A stretch of 20,205 nt of DNA from Gammaproteobacteria bacterium (GTDB taxonomy: Bacteria; Pseudomonadota; Gammaproteobacteria; Chromatiales; Chromatiaceae). The notes under the pieces were generated by a model. The model did not search any database and had not been told where the DNA came from. It worked only from the letters and a program-made list of their open reading frames with translations. Positions 6,863 through 15,826 of this stretch are shown in pieces. The position numbers and the translations under genes are program-made. The stretch covers positions 1 to 20,205 of the forward strand of contig JADGBD010000008.1 in NCBI GenBank assembly GCA_015231665.1, written 5' to 3'. How positions within the stretch are numbered: the first letter of the stretch is position 1; the number at the start of each line of letters is the position of its first letter.

Positions 6863-9609
6863 GCCTCGTTTGGCTCAGGCGCGGTAGACTGTTCGGCGGC
6901 GGTCTGCGCGGTCAGGCCAACCGGCGCCTGTTCTTTATCTCTCTGCTGGCGATTGGCCTGGTTTTCAGCGTTGCTTCGGTTTCCTATCGCTTCATCAATC
7001 AGCGTGATGTGGATCAGCGCAGCCAGTTGCTGCGCGCCTACTATGCCAAGTCCCTGCCGCGCATGGCCAGGTACGAGGAGACCCAGGCCAGGTATCTGGC
7101 GGCGAGCATCCAGTCTTCCGGGGTTCTGCAGCTGGACAGCGAGCAGCGCTGGCCTCAGTTGCGGGCCTTTCTCGATGCCCGCTGGAGCCTCAGTCACTTC
7201 TCCAATCTGCTCGTGTTGGATGCCAGCGGCCGGCCGATCTTCCATTACGGCAGAGATGCCGAGTTGCTCCAGAATGCAATTGAGCAGAGCATTGGGCAGA
7301 GCATTGAGCAGAGCAGCATTGAGTTGAGCGGAAACTGGCTGCAGCTGCCGCAGAGCAAGGGCTTTTATCGGCTTTATCGTCAGCCTTTGGCCGCCGGAGA
7401 GGGTCAGTTGCTGCTGTTGCGTAGCCTGACGGATGAGTTGCTCGCGGAATTGGCGATTCCCCAGACCCTGCTGCGGTTGAACTATCAGGGCCAGCAGCTG
7501 GCCGCCTCCATGCCGCCGCCGGATGCGGACCTGGAGGATGAGCGCCTCTATCTGCGCCTGGAAATTCCCTGGGATGCGGACCCGGCAGGCCCGGTGCTGC
7601 TGGCCTACCGTGATCTGCAGGACCTGATGCCCTTCGGCCAGTTTGTCTCTCGGCCGCTGTTTCTATCGGTGCTGATCATCGTCCTGCTCTGGTACGGGCT
7701 GGGACGCTGGCTCAATAAACTTACCCAGCGCATCGAGTCGCTGGGGCAGGGTGCTCGCGGCTATGCCGAGCGGCATGATCGATTTGGTCTGGAGCAGGCA
7801 TTGGCGCCGGCTCTGGGCCGCAACGATGAGGTCATGGAGACCGCGCGGGCCTTTGAACACATGCTTGAGACCATCGAGGAGCGCGACCAGGAACAGCGCA
7901 GCTACATGGAGACCCTGGAGTTGCTGGAGGAGGCGGTGATCGAGTTCGACGCCGATGGCCGCATCCAGCGCGCCAGCCCGGGTTGGAAGCGTCTCTCTCA
8001 TCAGGACGCCAGCAGCGGCCTGTGCCTTTACGATTATCTCGAGCCCGAGGACCTGCCCGAACTCAAGGCCCAGTCGGCGCAACTGTTCAGCGGCGCCAGA
8101 CATGGGGTCACCCTGCGCCTGCGCTTGCGTCCGCAGATCGCCAACAAGCAGCATCACGAACTCTGGATCGAAGCCCGACTGCTCGCCTTCGCCGGGCTCA
8201 AAGGACGGGTGGAGAACATCCGCGGGGTGCTGCGCGACATCACCCAGACCTATCTGCACGAACAGCAGATCACCCACATGGCCCTGCACGATGCCCTGAC
8301 TGAACTGCCCAACCGGGTACTGCTGGAGGATCGCTTCAAGATCGCCCTGCGCCTGGCTAACCGCAATAAGGAGATGGTCTGTGTCTGTTTCATCGATCTG
8401 GACCACTTCAAGCGAGTCAACGACAGCCTCGGTCACAAGGCCGGGGATCGCCTTCTGCTTTGCTTTGCCGAGCTGTTGCGCAAACAGCTGCGCGAGGGCG
8501 ATACCTTGGCGCGCTGGGGTGGCGATGAGTTTGTCCTCCTGTTGCCGGAGATGAAGGCGGAGGCGGACATCCGCCAGGTTGCGGATAAGCTGGTGCAAAG
8601 CCTGCAGAAGGCGATGGACCTGGACGGCAACGAAATTCGCATGACCTTCAGCATGGGCGCGGCCATTTACCCCATCGATAGCGAGGATATGGAGACCCTG
8701 TTTTCCCAGGCGGATCGGGCCATGTTCTTCGCCAAGTCGCAGGGGCGCAATCAGGTCAGTTTCTTTCAAGACATGAGCAGCAAGGGCCTGGGACGCAAGG
8801 ATCTCTACATCCAGAACCGCCTGGCCGCCGCTATCGAGCAGAAGCAGATTCAGGCCTGGTTTCAGCCGGTGGTGGATGCGCACAGCCGCTGCTGTACCTC
8901 GCTGGAGGTGCTGTCCCGCTGGCATGATGCCGAGTACGGTTGGATCAGCCCCACTACCTTCATCCCCATGGCCGAGAGCCTGGGCCTGATTGGCCAGCTC
9001 GGCAATCAGATCATGCTCAACAGCCTGGATGCCCTGAAGCGGATCAATCGCCTGGGTTTTGACATCTTGGTTGCGGTGAACATCTCCAAGCGCCAGCTGT
9101 TCATTCCGTCCTTCTGCGAATGGCTGCTGGCTGAGGTGAACCAGCGCGGGCTGCGGCCGCAGCAGCTGATTCTGGAGATTACCGAGAGCGTCGCCCTGAG
9201 CGATGTAGAACGCGGTGCCGACATTGTCCAGCAATTGCGCCAGGCCGGTTTTCATATCGCCATCGATGACTTCGGCACCGGCTACTCCTCGCTGTCCCAG
9301 CTGCACGAGATGAATGCGGTGGAGTTGAAGATCGACATCTCCTTTGTCCGCCGGCTGTGTCAGCCCGACGGACGCAGCGTGGTCCAGGCCATCATCAACA
9401 TGGCTCGGGCGCTGGAGATGAAGACTGTGGCGGAAGGGGTGGAGAATGCCGAGTGCGCCGAATTGCTCGCCGAGATGGGGGCCGACTGCCTGCAGGGCTA
9501 TCTGTTCGGCAAGCCCATGCCGCTGGAGGAATTCGAGCTCTGGTTGCAGCGCAACTGCCAAAGATGTGGCCAGGCAGACCCCTGCGATGGCAACCGGAGG
9601 CTCAGTTGA
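6859..9609 (+). CDS. Membrane-bound HAMP-PAS-GGDEF-EAL c-di-GMP protein
   Basis: This 916-residue inner-membrane signalling protein has both the c-di-GMP synthase (GGDEF) and phosphodiesterase (EAL) domains. Order: membrane segment (about 24-44), periplasmic sensor part (45-264), second membrane segment (266-284), HAMP-like linker (to about 340), PAS region (about 350-460), GGDEF domain (about 475-635), EAL domain (about 655-900). The active site GGDEF (554-558) is intact and preceded by an inhibitory RxxD site (R545, D548). The EAL part keeps EVL (683-685), LEITES (from 772), DDFGTGYSSL (from 803), LKIDISF and AEGVE (858-862), so both activities are possible. The start is TTG 6859, because the frame is closed by a TGA at 6823 and no ATG or GTG lies between there and the first membrane segment. 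It overlaps the porin gene by TGATG, implying an operon. Confidence 0.93.
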   Translation: MSLVWLRRGRLFGGGLRGQANRRLFFISLLAIGLVFSVASVSYRFINQRDVDQRSQLLRAYYAKSLPRMARYEETQARYLAASIQSSGVLQLDSEQRWPQLRAFLDARWSLSHFSNLLVLDASGRPIFHYGRDAELLQNAIEQSIGQSIEQSSIELSGNWLQLPQSKGFYRLYRQPLAAGEGQLLLLRSLTDELLAELAIPQTLLRLNYQGQQLAASMPPPDADLEDERLYLRLEIPWDADPAGPVLLAYRDLQDLMPFGQFVSRPLFLSVLIIVLLWYGLGRWLNKLTQRIESLGQGARGYAERHDRFGLEQALAPALGRNDEVMETARAFEHMLETIEERDQEQRSYMETLELLEEAVIEFDADGRIQRASPGWKRLSHQDASSGLCLYDYLEPEDLPELKAQSAQLFSGARHGVTLRLRLRPQIANKQHHELWIEARLLAFAGLKGRVENIRGVLRDITQTYLHEQQITHMALHDALTELPNRVLLEDRFKIALRLANRNKEMVCVCFIDLDHFKRVNDSLGHKAGDRLLLCFAELLRKQLREGDTLARWGGDEFVLLLPEMKAEADIRQVADKLVQSLQKAMDLDGNEIRMTFSMGAAIYPIDSEDMETLFSQADRAMFFAKSQGRNQVSFFQDMSSKGLGRKDLYIQNRLAAAIEQKQIQAWFQPVVDAHSRCCTSLEVLSRWHDAEYGWISPTTFIPMAESLGLIGQLGNQIMLNSLDALKRINRLGFDILVAVNISKRQLFIPSFCEWLLAEVNQRGLRPQQLILEITESVALSDVERGADIVQQLRQAGFHIAIDDFGTGYSSLSQLHEMNAVELKIDISFVRRLCQPDGRSVVQAIINMARALEMKTVAEGVENAECAELLAEMGADCLQGYLFGKPMPLEEFELWLQRNCQRCGQADPCDGNRRLS

Positions 9610-10940
9610 TGTCCGCACGGCGCTTGTTTCTCCAGCTTGTCGGCCTGGGGCTTGCCGGCCTGCTGCTTGCCATCCTGGCGCCCGCCAACCTTGCCCTGGC
9701 GGCCAACTGGCTACAGCTGTTTGGCAATGAGCCTGCGGCGGCACCGGCCTTTCGCCCCCTGCTCATTTTTCAGCCCACCTATACACATCTGGATGCCGAG
9801 CCAGTGAGCGGCCTGCGTGGCCCGCTGGCCAGCTACAATGGCCAGCTCAGCAGCCTCAACAGCGTGCTGCCGGATTTTGACCGTAGCCAGCAGTTGCAGA
9901 TGCTGCGCGCCCGCATCGGCGCCCGCGGCAAGCTCAGCGAGCAGATCAACTACTTCGCCCTGGTCGAGGCGGGCAAGAATCCCATGACCAGCCAGCAGGA
10001 CCTGGTGCTGAGCAGTCTCTCCCTGACCTTCAACCATATCCCCGGCGCGCGCATCCGCGCCGGTCTGTTCAAGCTGCCCACCGATGAAGAGGCACTGGTG
10101 GCCGTCAACCTGGCTTATCCCTATACCTTTTTCTCCGCGGCGGTGCAGAACCTGCTCATCGAACAGCCCCTGCAGGCGGGTGCGCGGCTCAGTCCCAGTC
10201 TTACCGCAGCCAGCGCCAGCAGCGGCTGCAACTGCTTTCACGACTGGGGCATCCAGGTGTATGACTGGTTCCAGCAAGGGGATTGGGAATGGGCTTATGC
10301 GGCGGTGCTCTCCAATGGCAATGCCATCGACAGCCCCAGCGACGATGATGGCAACAAGGACCTGACCCTGCGACTGCAGGCGTCTTATGTCTTCGCTGGT
10401 GAAGGCCCGCAACGCCAGGATCTGACCGCCTATGTCTGGCGCCAGGAGGGCGACAGACGCTTTGCCGGTGCCGACCAAAATCGCCTGCGCGAGGGCCTGG
10501 GGCTGCAGCTCAATCGCAATCCCCTGCGTCTCTCCGCCGCCTATCTGCGCGGCGAGGGCATGATCAGCGGCGGCTTCAATCCGCCCTTTGCCGGCGAGTC
10601 CCTGTTGGTGGGTGCCAATGAAACCGCCGAGGGCTGGTATCTGGAGGGCGGCTGGCGCTTTCACCCGCGCTGGGAGCTGGATTTACGCCGCGACCGGTTT
10701 GATGGCATGACTCGGGACCCGGTCAACGGCCGGCGCTTGGATACCACTACCCTGGGTCTGCAACATCGGCTCAACAAGCGTACTCGCCTCAGCCTCAATT
10801 ACGAATGGCGGCAGATGGAGGTGATGTATCCGCAGGCCTTCGCCACCACTCCCTCAGGCCAGACCCAGCTGCACAACGCCCGAACCCTGGCGGACAACCT
10901 TGCCGACCGGCTCAGTCTGCAGCTCAGCTGGACCTTCTGA
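9609..10940 (+). CDS. Outer-membrane porin, OprO/OprP-like
   Basis: The 443-residue product begins with a signal peptide (positive MSARR, hydrophobic core, ALA cleavage site near residue 31) and continues as alternating beta-strand sequence. It ends in LSLQLSWTF, the terminal Phe typical of outer-membrane barrels. The segment QMLRARIGARGKLSEQINYF and the later AGLFKLP are in the style of phosphate-selective porin O/P family proteins, where such strands line a narrow anion channel. Substrate specificity is not shown by the sequence. A CNC motif near residue 205 could form a loop disulfide. Its ATG overlaps the stop of the GGDEF-EAL gene (TGATG), and the radical SAM gene starts 16 bp after its stop. 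Co-expression with a c-di-GMP enzyme suggests surface or envelope adaptation. Confidence 0.82.
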   Translation: MSARRLFLQLVGLGLAGLLLAILAPANLALAANWLQLFGNEPAAAPAFRPLLIFQPTYTHLDAEPVSGLRGPLASYNGQLSSLNSVLPDFDRSQQLQMLRARIGARGKLSEQINYFALVEAGKNPMTSQQDLVLSSLSLTFNHIPGARIRAGLFKLPTDEEALVAVNLAYPYTFFSAAVQNLLIEQPLQAGARLSPSLTAASASSGCNCFHDWGIQVYDWFQQGDWEWAYAAVLSNGNAIDSPSDDDGNKDLTLRLQASYVFAGEGPQRQDLTAYVWRQEGDRRFAGADQNRLREGLGLQLNRNPLRLSAAYLRGEGMISGGFNPPFAGESLLVGANETAEGWYLEGGWRFHPRWELDLRRDRFDGMTRDPVNGRRLDTTTLGLQHRLNKRTRLSLNYEWRQMEVMYPQAFATTPSGQTQLHNARTLADNLADRLSLQLSWTF

Positions 10941-10956
10941 GCGGACCTATCTGCCG

Positions 10957-12471
10957 ATGCCGAAGGCGGCCGCGAGCATAGTCCTCGCCACTCTCAATGC
11001 CCGTTACATCCACAGCAGCTTTGGCTTGCGCTACCTGCGCGCCAATCTCGGTGAAATGCGCCCGCGCAGCGAGATCATGGAATTCACCCTTGAGCGGCCG
11101 ACAGCTGAGATTGCCGAGCAACTGCTCAGCCGTCAGCCGCAGATCATCGGCCTCGGTGTCTACATCTGGAATGCCGAGCCCATGGCCAAGCTGGTGCGTC
11201 TGCTCAAGCAGGTGGCACCGGAGGTGGTGCTGGTCCTCGGCGGCCCCGAGGTCAGTCACGAGTGGCAGCAGCAGCCGCTGGTGGCCGAGGCGGATTACCT
11301 GATCACCGGCCAGGCCGATTTGGCCTTTGCCGATCTCTGCCACCAGTTGCTGCAGGGACAGCGACCGGCGGAGCGGATTATCCACGCCGGTGAGTTGAGT
11401 CTGGCTGAGCTGAAACTGCCCTATGGCGAGTACAGCGACAGCGATCTGGCTCAGCGCGTGCTTTATGTGGAGGCCTCTCGCGGCTGTCCCTTCCGCTGTG
11501 CTTTCTGCCTCTCTGCCCTCGACAAAACTGCCCGCGCCTTTGAACTGGAACCTCTACTGGCCGAACTGCAGCGGCTGTATGAGCGTGGCGCGCGCCAGTT
11601 CAAGTTTGTCGATCGCACCTTCAATCTCAAGCCGCAACTAAGCACGGCGATACTGGATTTCTTTCTGAAGCGAATGCAGCCGGGTCTGTTTCTCCACTTC
11701 GAGGTCATTCCCGATCACCTGCCCGAGGCCCTCAAGCAGCGCCTGAGCCGTTTTCCCGCCGGCAGCCTGCAGCTGGAAATCGGCGTGCAAAGCCTCAATC
11801 CCGAGGTGCAGCAGCGCATCAGCCGGAAACAGGACAATGCCGCCACCCTGGAGAATCTGCGCTGGCTGCGCGAGCACACCCAGGCCCATCTGCATACCGA
11901 CCTGATCATCGGCCTGCCGGGGGAGGACAGCGCCAGCTTTGGCGCCGGCTTTGATCGGCTGCTGCAACTGCAGCCGCAGGAGATTCAGGTCGGCATCCTC
12001 AAACGCCTGCGCGGGGCGCCGATCAACCGCCTCAGCGCCGAGTTTGGCCTGAGGTTCAGCGCCGATCCGCCCTACGAAATTCTCCAAAGCCACTGCATCG
12101 ACTTCGCCCAGATGCAGCGGTTGAAACGCTTCGCCCGCTACTGGGACCTGCTCGGCAACTCCGGCCGCTTCCGCCAAAGCCTGCCCCTGCTGCTGGGGCA
12201 AAACCCCTTTCAGAACCTGCTCCAATTCAGCGACTGGCTTTACGCCGAGACCGACCAAACCAGCCACATCGCCCTCAAGCGTCTCTACCAACTGCTCTGG
12301 CGCTACCTAAAATCCACCGCAACTCAACCCGATCTCGACATGCTAAGGGGCAGCATCCTGGCCGACTACACCGCCTCCGGCAGCAAGGGTCGCCTCGAAC
12401 TGGAGGATGCAGAGCCCAGCCACTCCCAGCAGCGCAGCGCTAATCAAAGACAGTTGCGTCACCGGGTATAG
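10957..12471 (+). CDS. B12-binding-type radical SAM protein (DUF4080-like)
   Basis: The 504-residue cytosolic product has an N-terminal cobalamin-binding-like Rossmann region (about 5-140, with IIGLGVYIWN and VLVLGGPEVS), followed by a radical SAM core with the iron-sulfur ligands C177, C181 and C184 in GCPFRCAFC. Downstream QLEIGVQS and TDLIIGLPGE are typical of Elp3/MiaB-like radical SAM barrels. The tail contains DUF4080-type sequence (RFARYWDLLGNSGRF). The family uses S-adenosylmethionine to form a radical, but the reaction of this subgroup is not known to me. The cobalamin motif DxHxxG is not evident, so B12 may not be bound. ATG 10957 is chosen 16 bp after the porin stop. The frame is also open further upstream but would overlap the porin. 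Probably the last gene of the rightward operon. Confidence 0.88.
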   Translation: MPKAAASIVLATLNARYIHSSFGLRYLRANLGEMRPRSEIMEFTLERPTAEIAEQLLSRQPQIIGLGVYIWNAEPMAKLVRLLKQVAPEVVLVLGGPEVSHEWQQQPLVAEADYLITGQADLAFADLCHQLLQGQRPAERIIHAGELSLAELKLPYGEYSDSDLAQRVLYVEASRGCPFRCAFCLSALDKTARAFELEPLLAELQRLYERGARQFKFVDRTFNLKPQLSTAILDFFLKRMQPGLFLHFEVIPDHLPEALKQRLSRFPAGSLQLEIGVQSLNPEVQQRISRKQDNAATLENLRWLREHTQAHLHTDLIIGLPGEDSASFGAGFDRLLQLQPQEIQVGILKRLRGAPINRLSAEFGLRFSADPPYEILQSHCIDFAQMQRLKRFARYWDLLGNSGRFRQSLPLLLGQNPFQNLLQFSDWLYAETDQTSHIALKRLYQLLWRYLKSTATQPDLDMLRGSILADYTASGSKGRLELEDAEPSHSQQRSANQRQLRHRV

Positions 12472-12494
12472 GCCAGGGGCTGCCCCACAGCGAG

Positions 12495-12516
12495 ATGCGC
12501 AGCCCTCGCTGCGCAT
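12495..12516 (+). terminator. Hairpin after the radical SAM gene
   Basis: ATGCGCAG (12495-12502) pairs perfectly with CTGCGCAT (12509-12516) around CCCTCG, 23 bp after the stop codon. The sequence after it (TCTGACCAAAATC) lacks a clear T-run, so termination strength is uncertain. It marks the end of the GC-rich part before the AT-rich cassette. Confidence 0.45.
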
Positions 12517-12557
12517 TCTGACCAAAATCGACTCTCCGCAATTGATTTTTCCGAAAT

Positions 12558-12589
12558 CTGACATTCGTCTGACATTGGATATGTAGAAT
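12558..12589 (+). promoter_or_regulatory. Response-regulator box and promoter of the secreted-protein gene
   Basis: CTGACAT (12558-12564), four bases, CTGACAT (12569-12575), eight bases, then TAGAAT (12584-12589). The 11-bp repeat period, with a -10-like hexamer close behind and no separate -35, is the layout of promoters activated by OmpR/PhoB-type regulators. The same arrangement, also with an 8-bp spacer, stands before the response regulator gene at 15827-15858. The leader to the ATG at 12713 would be about 115 nt. Confidence 0.7.
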
Positions 12590-12712
12590 GAAAAATGCGT
12601 GGATTTCTAGCCGTGAAAGTTCGAACCGCCCAGTTAGAGGGGCAAGCTGCAGAATGGCAGGCACAATTGCACAGTGAGTGCAGCAACTGAACCTGTCGAG
12701 GAGACTTAAGGT

Positions 12713-13213
12713 ATGCATAGATCCATATTGGTAAGCCTCAATATTATATTTATGTTATTTCTTTGCTGCAATGCCTTTGCTGCGGAATGCCTTGTAGCTG
12801 AATATGACAAGCAAACCCGACCTGAGGTTGCTAACAGAATTGGCATCGATGGCAGTGACCATGTTCATTGCGGAAAGGAAGACCGCGATTCAGAATATCT
12901 CAAAGTATATAATACGCAGCGATCTGCTAGATTTTTCGGCATAATAGGCGTATCTACAGTTGATGTGACGCTGGATTTTCTGCATGACAGGGCGGTTATG
13001 GGTAGGTATAGAGTTAGAAAAACTGGGAAAGAATATGAGCTTAAAGGCAGGAATTATCAAGAAGGCAGAATAAAATTATCGGAGTATGCTGATGGCGATC
13101 ATACTGGCGAGATTTTGTTGAGCAACGGATACTACAATAATCGTAAGGCGTGGGTGGGTAAAATCTATAACTTAGATGGAAATGTCTATAATGTTGTATT
13201 CTTTGATCAATAA
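12713..13213 (+). CDS. Small secreted protein of unknown function
   Basis: I do not recognise the family. The 166-residue product has a clear Sec signal peptide (MHRSILVSLN, hydrophobic core, cleavage likely after AFA at 21-23), leaving a mature protein of about 143 residues. Two mature cysteines (C26, C53) could form a disulfide. The second half has alternating polar and hydrophobic beta-strand character with GRYRVRKTGKEYELKGR, IKLSEYADGDHTGEI and WVGKIYNLDG, which recalls small periplasmic beta-sandwich or barrel proteins. That is only a resemblance. A good ribosome binding site (GAGGAG near 12699-12704) supports ATG 12713. The gene is AT-rich like the kinase and regulator it faces (25 bp gap to the kinase stop), and its promoter carries the same direct-repeat box as the regulator. 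It is probably an output of that two-component system. Confidence 0.8.
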   Translation: MHRSILVSLNIIFMLFLCCNAFAAECLVAEYDKQTRPEVANRIGIDGSDHVHCGKEDRDSEYLKVYNTQRSARFFGIIGVSTVDVTLDFLHDRAVMGRYRVRKTGKEYELKGRNYQEGRIKLSEYADGDHTGEILLSNGYYNNRKAWVGKIYNLDGNVYNVVFFDQ

Positions 13214-13238
13214 ATTCCGCAAATGCATGACCAGATGA

Positions 13239-15146
13239 TTAATGGGGCATGGGCAATTGCAATGTTGTTTGAGGCCATGAGAAAATGTAGGAAAAGCAGT
13301 TTTGCTCATCTAGATAGGCCACCTTGTATTGAATTTCATTCTTGGCGCAGATGCATTTGACCATATAAAGGCCTAGTCCCAATCCCCTCTTGGCTTCATT
13401 TTCTCTGTAGTTCCGCTCAAAAATCCTATTGCTATCTGAAATGGGATTGCCGTGGGTTTTAAATTCCAAGACCACATTTTCTGCGTATGCGTAAGCGTTG
13501 ATGATAATGTGCTTGCCTTTCTCTCCATACTTGATTCCGTTGGAAATATTGTTGTCGATTATTCTTTCTAACTCAATAGGGTTTATGTGAACAAACAGGT
13601 TGGCTTCTACCGATGAGCTTATCTCCCTATAGTTCACTTTGGAGATGGTAGAGAAAAACTCAATTCTATCTGTCAAGACCTGGCTTAAATCGACTCTGGA
13701 TGGGTGATACTCAATGGTGTCTGCTGTTGTGATGTAGGCCAAATCCTCGAATGAGTTAGTCAGCATATTGATGGAGGAGTCGATTTTATCGATGTAGCAA
13801 GCCAATGAATCATCGGGTTGCAGTTTCTTCACCAACTCACTGTTCATCATAATGTTGGTCAGTGGTGTTCTAATCTGATGTACCGTATCGGCAATGAACT
13901 GCTTATTTTCCTTTAATAAGTCGGCATTTCTGCCAATCTCCTCATTCAGTCGATGGTGCAGTGCATTGAAACTGTCATTAAGAACCGCGATCTCCGTAAC
14001 GTAAATATTTTTGACATTAGATTGCCGGTTGTTCCGCATGTTTTCAATGATATTGATTAGTTTATTGGTAATGGTTTTTAAGATGAATAGATAACTAGTT
14101 GCCATTACTGCCAATATGACAAAGATGTGTAATGCAGTTTGGTTGTAAATGGTTTGAAGGTCCTTCTCTAACGAAAATGTCGGATAGACAGTCTTCACTA
14201 GGAGTTTGGTTTCGTTTGTTTTGTTGAAGAGTCCGTTAGTTATTGAGTAGATAGTCAGTTTATGGTTTTCTTGGTTGAGATTATGACGCAATGAATCATC
14301 GGTAAAAATCCTATCCAATACAGCATTCAATTTAATACTATGATCACTGACGTTAGCGTTTAGCAGTGATGTGATACTGCTGCTCTGTATCTGCAGATCA
14401 TTTTTCAACTGAGTCAGAATGTCCTTGGTCTGCTCCCACCCCATGTGTAGTGACTGTTTGGTTAAATCGATCCTATCTGTTTTAATGGGTTGGAGATAAT
14501 TTTCATTGGCCAAATAAAGATCGATATGTTTTCTATGCTTGATGGTGGCGTATTTTTGTTGCAGTTCATCGAGAATATTCAATACATAGCCTATCTGCAG
14601 TAGGTATTTTCCATCATGCGATAGCTTGAGCAGATAGCGTTTAAACTGCATGGAAGCAGAATCAATTTTTATCGGTGAAACATCAACAGGGATGCTGCCA
14701 TCAAACAGAGAATCAATCAGATCCCTCAGTACCTTGTATTGGCCCAGGTTGTATCCAACATCCTTGGAATAGGAAGATTTTTCGATTATGTAGTCTCGGT
14801 TGATGAGGAAAATTTGATAATCGCCCTTGTCTATACCGCTATTGAGCGTAGTGACTGCCTTCTCGATATTGAAGTTTTCGCCTTCATTTTGGTAGATCGC
14901 ATGGAGTTGGTCGATTTTAGTTAAATTTTCATCAACGGATTTATCGAAGTCATATTGCAGCTTATCAAAAAGAAGCCGATAGTCTTCTCTTGTCTGTTGA
15001 GAGTCGTAAATGTGTTTGTTCGTGAAGTTCTGTATCAGTATCTGTTTGTAATTTCGGTATGTTATGACGTTGTTGAAAACAGTCAACGTTGCAACCAGAA
15101 CTACGAAAAACAATATATAACGGTTGAGTTTAACGCTTAATTTCAA
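13239..15146 (-). CDS. Membrane sensor histidine kinase
   Basis: This 635-residue inner-membrane kinase has a first membrane segment at about 10-28, a long periplasmic sensor part (about 30-330) in the style of cache domains (QIFLINRDYIIEKSSYSKDVG), and a second membrane segment near 340-357. A linker follows, then a HisKA helix with the phosphoacceptor in TVHQIRTPL (H423) and an ATPase domain with N-box NNISNGIKYG and G-box RGLGLGLYMV. Kinases with this ATPase style (IFERNYRENEAKRGLGLGL) are familiar from Campylobacterota. Together with the low GC this suggests transfer. The start is TTG 15146, overlapping the regulator gene by 17 bp. No other start precedes the first membrane segment. The ligand is unknown. 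It is expected to phosphorylate D51 of the adjacent regulator. Confidence 0.92.
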   Translation of the reverse strand: MKLSVKLNRYILFFVVLVATLTVFNNVITYRNYKQILIQNFTNKHIYDSQQTREDYRLLFDKLQYDFDKSVDENLTKIDQLHAIYQNEGENFNIEKAVTTLNSGIDKGDYQIFLINRDYIIEKSSYSKDVGYNLGQYKVLRDLIDSLFDGSIPVDVSPIKIDSASMQFKRYLLKLSHDGKYLLQIGYVLNILDELQQKYATIKHRKHIDLYLANENYLQPIKTDRIDLTKQSLHMGWEQTKDILTQLKNDLQIQSSSITSLLNANVSDHSIKLNAVLDRIFTDDSLRHNLNQENHKLTIYSITNGLFNKTNETKLLVKTVYPTFSLEKDLQTIYNQTALHIFVILAVMATSYLFILKTITNKLINIIENMRNNRQSNVKNIYVTEIAVLNDSFNALHHRLNEEIGRNADLLKENKQFIADTVHQIRTPLTNIMMNSELVKKLQPDDSLACYIDKIDSSINMLTNSFEDLAYITTADTIEYHPSRVDLSQVLTDRIEFFSTISKVNYREISSSVEANLFVHINPIELERIIDNNISNGIKYGEKGKHIIINAYAYAENVVLEFKTHGNPISDSNRIFERNYRENEAKRGLGLGLYMVKCICAKNEIQYKVAYLDEQNCFSYIFSWPQTTLQLPMPH

Positions 15147-15795
15147 ATTTGTACCCTATGCCTCTGTCACAAAGTATAAGACTCTCGCCATTTTCGAAAT
15201 GATTTCTCAATTCACTCACCAATTGCCTCAATGGATAGGTGTCCTTGTTTTCATTCTCCCACACATAAGTCTCGATTTTATCCGCAGTAAGGGTTTTGTT
15301 GATATTGCGAAGAAACAAGTTGAGCAATCGCCTTTCTTTTTTTCGCAAGCGTTTCACTTCGCCATCTATACACAATTCTTCATATTCCAAATCATAGGTT
15401 GCCCTATCTGAGATACGGATTAATGAATTTTTGCTGGGAGAGTTTTTTATCAATCTATTGATTCGAATCTCGAGCTCTTCCAGATAGAAGGGTTTCTTTA
15501 TGTAATCATCACATCCTTTCTTATAGGCGGATTTGAAATGGTCCAATTCCATCGAGGCCGTAATCATTATGATAGGGGTGTCAAAATCCTTTTGCCTAAT
15601 GTACTGAACAATTTCCAACCCATTGATCCTGGGTACATTGATGTCGATAATGTGCAGATCGAAATTAGATGTATCTATAGCATCAACGGCTTTTTCACCA
15701 TCGTCCAGAGAAATTACGTCATTTCCTTTGTGTTTGAAGTAGGCTGTGATTGTGTCGTTTAATATACAGTCATCCTCAACAAGAAGTATTTTCAT
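15130..15795 (-). CDS. OmpR-family response regulator
   Basis: The 221-residue product has a receiver domain (1-117) with the acidic pocket E7-D8-D9, phosphoacceptor D51 (IIDINVP), T79 and K101 (KKPF), followed by an OmpR/PhoB-type winged-helix DNA-binding domain (about 125-220) ending DRGIGYKFEIKR. Such proteins dimerise when phosphorylated and bind direct repeats about 11 bp apart. ATG 15795 follows AAGGGA at a good distance. The gene overlaps the kinase start, so the two are co-translated. Its own promoter carries CTGACAA-N4-CTGACAT, as does the secreted-protein promoter, which suggests autoregulation. AT-rich codon use differs sharply from the transporter genes upstream. Confidence 0.93.
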   Translation of the reverse strand: MKILLVEDDCILNDTITAYFKHKGNDVISLDDGEKAVDAIDTSNFDLHIIDINVPRINGLEIVQYIRQKDFDTPIIMITASMELDHFKSAYKKGCDDYIKKPFYLEELEIRINRLIKNSPSKNSLIRISDRATYDLEYEELCIDGEVKRLRKKERRLLNLFLRNINKTLTADKIETYVWENENKDTYPLRQLVSELRNHFENGESLILCDRGIGYKFEIKR

Positions 15796-15826
15796 TTTTG
15801 CTATCCCTTACTGTTGCCATCAGTAC

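Noticed and set aside
7663..9744. Long minus-strand open frame (693 codons) opposite the GGDEF-EAL gene
   Set aside because: The plus strand has complete GGDEF and EAL motifs here. The minus frame is low-complexity in style and is a shadow of GC-rich codon use.
12558..12575. True PhoB box for phosphate control
   Set aside because: The layout matches a Pho box, but the words are CTGACAT and not CTGTCAT, and the same motif stands before the local regulator gene, which is the simpler candidate binder.
12595..12690. 31-codon frame (MRGFLAVKVRTAQLEG...) in the leader of the secreted-protein gene
   Set aside because: No ribosome binding site, and its start falls at the expected transcription start, so translation is unlikely.
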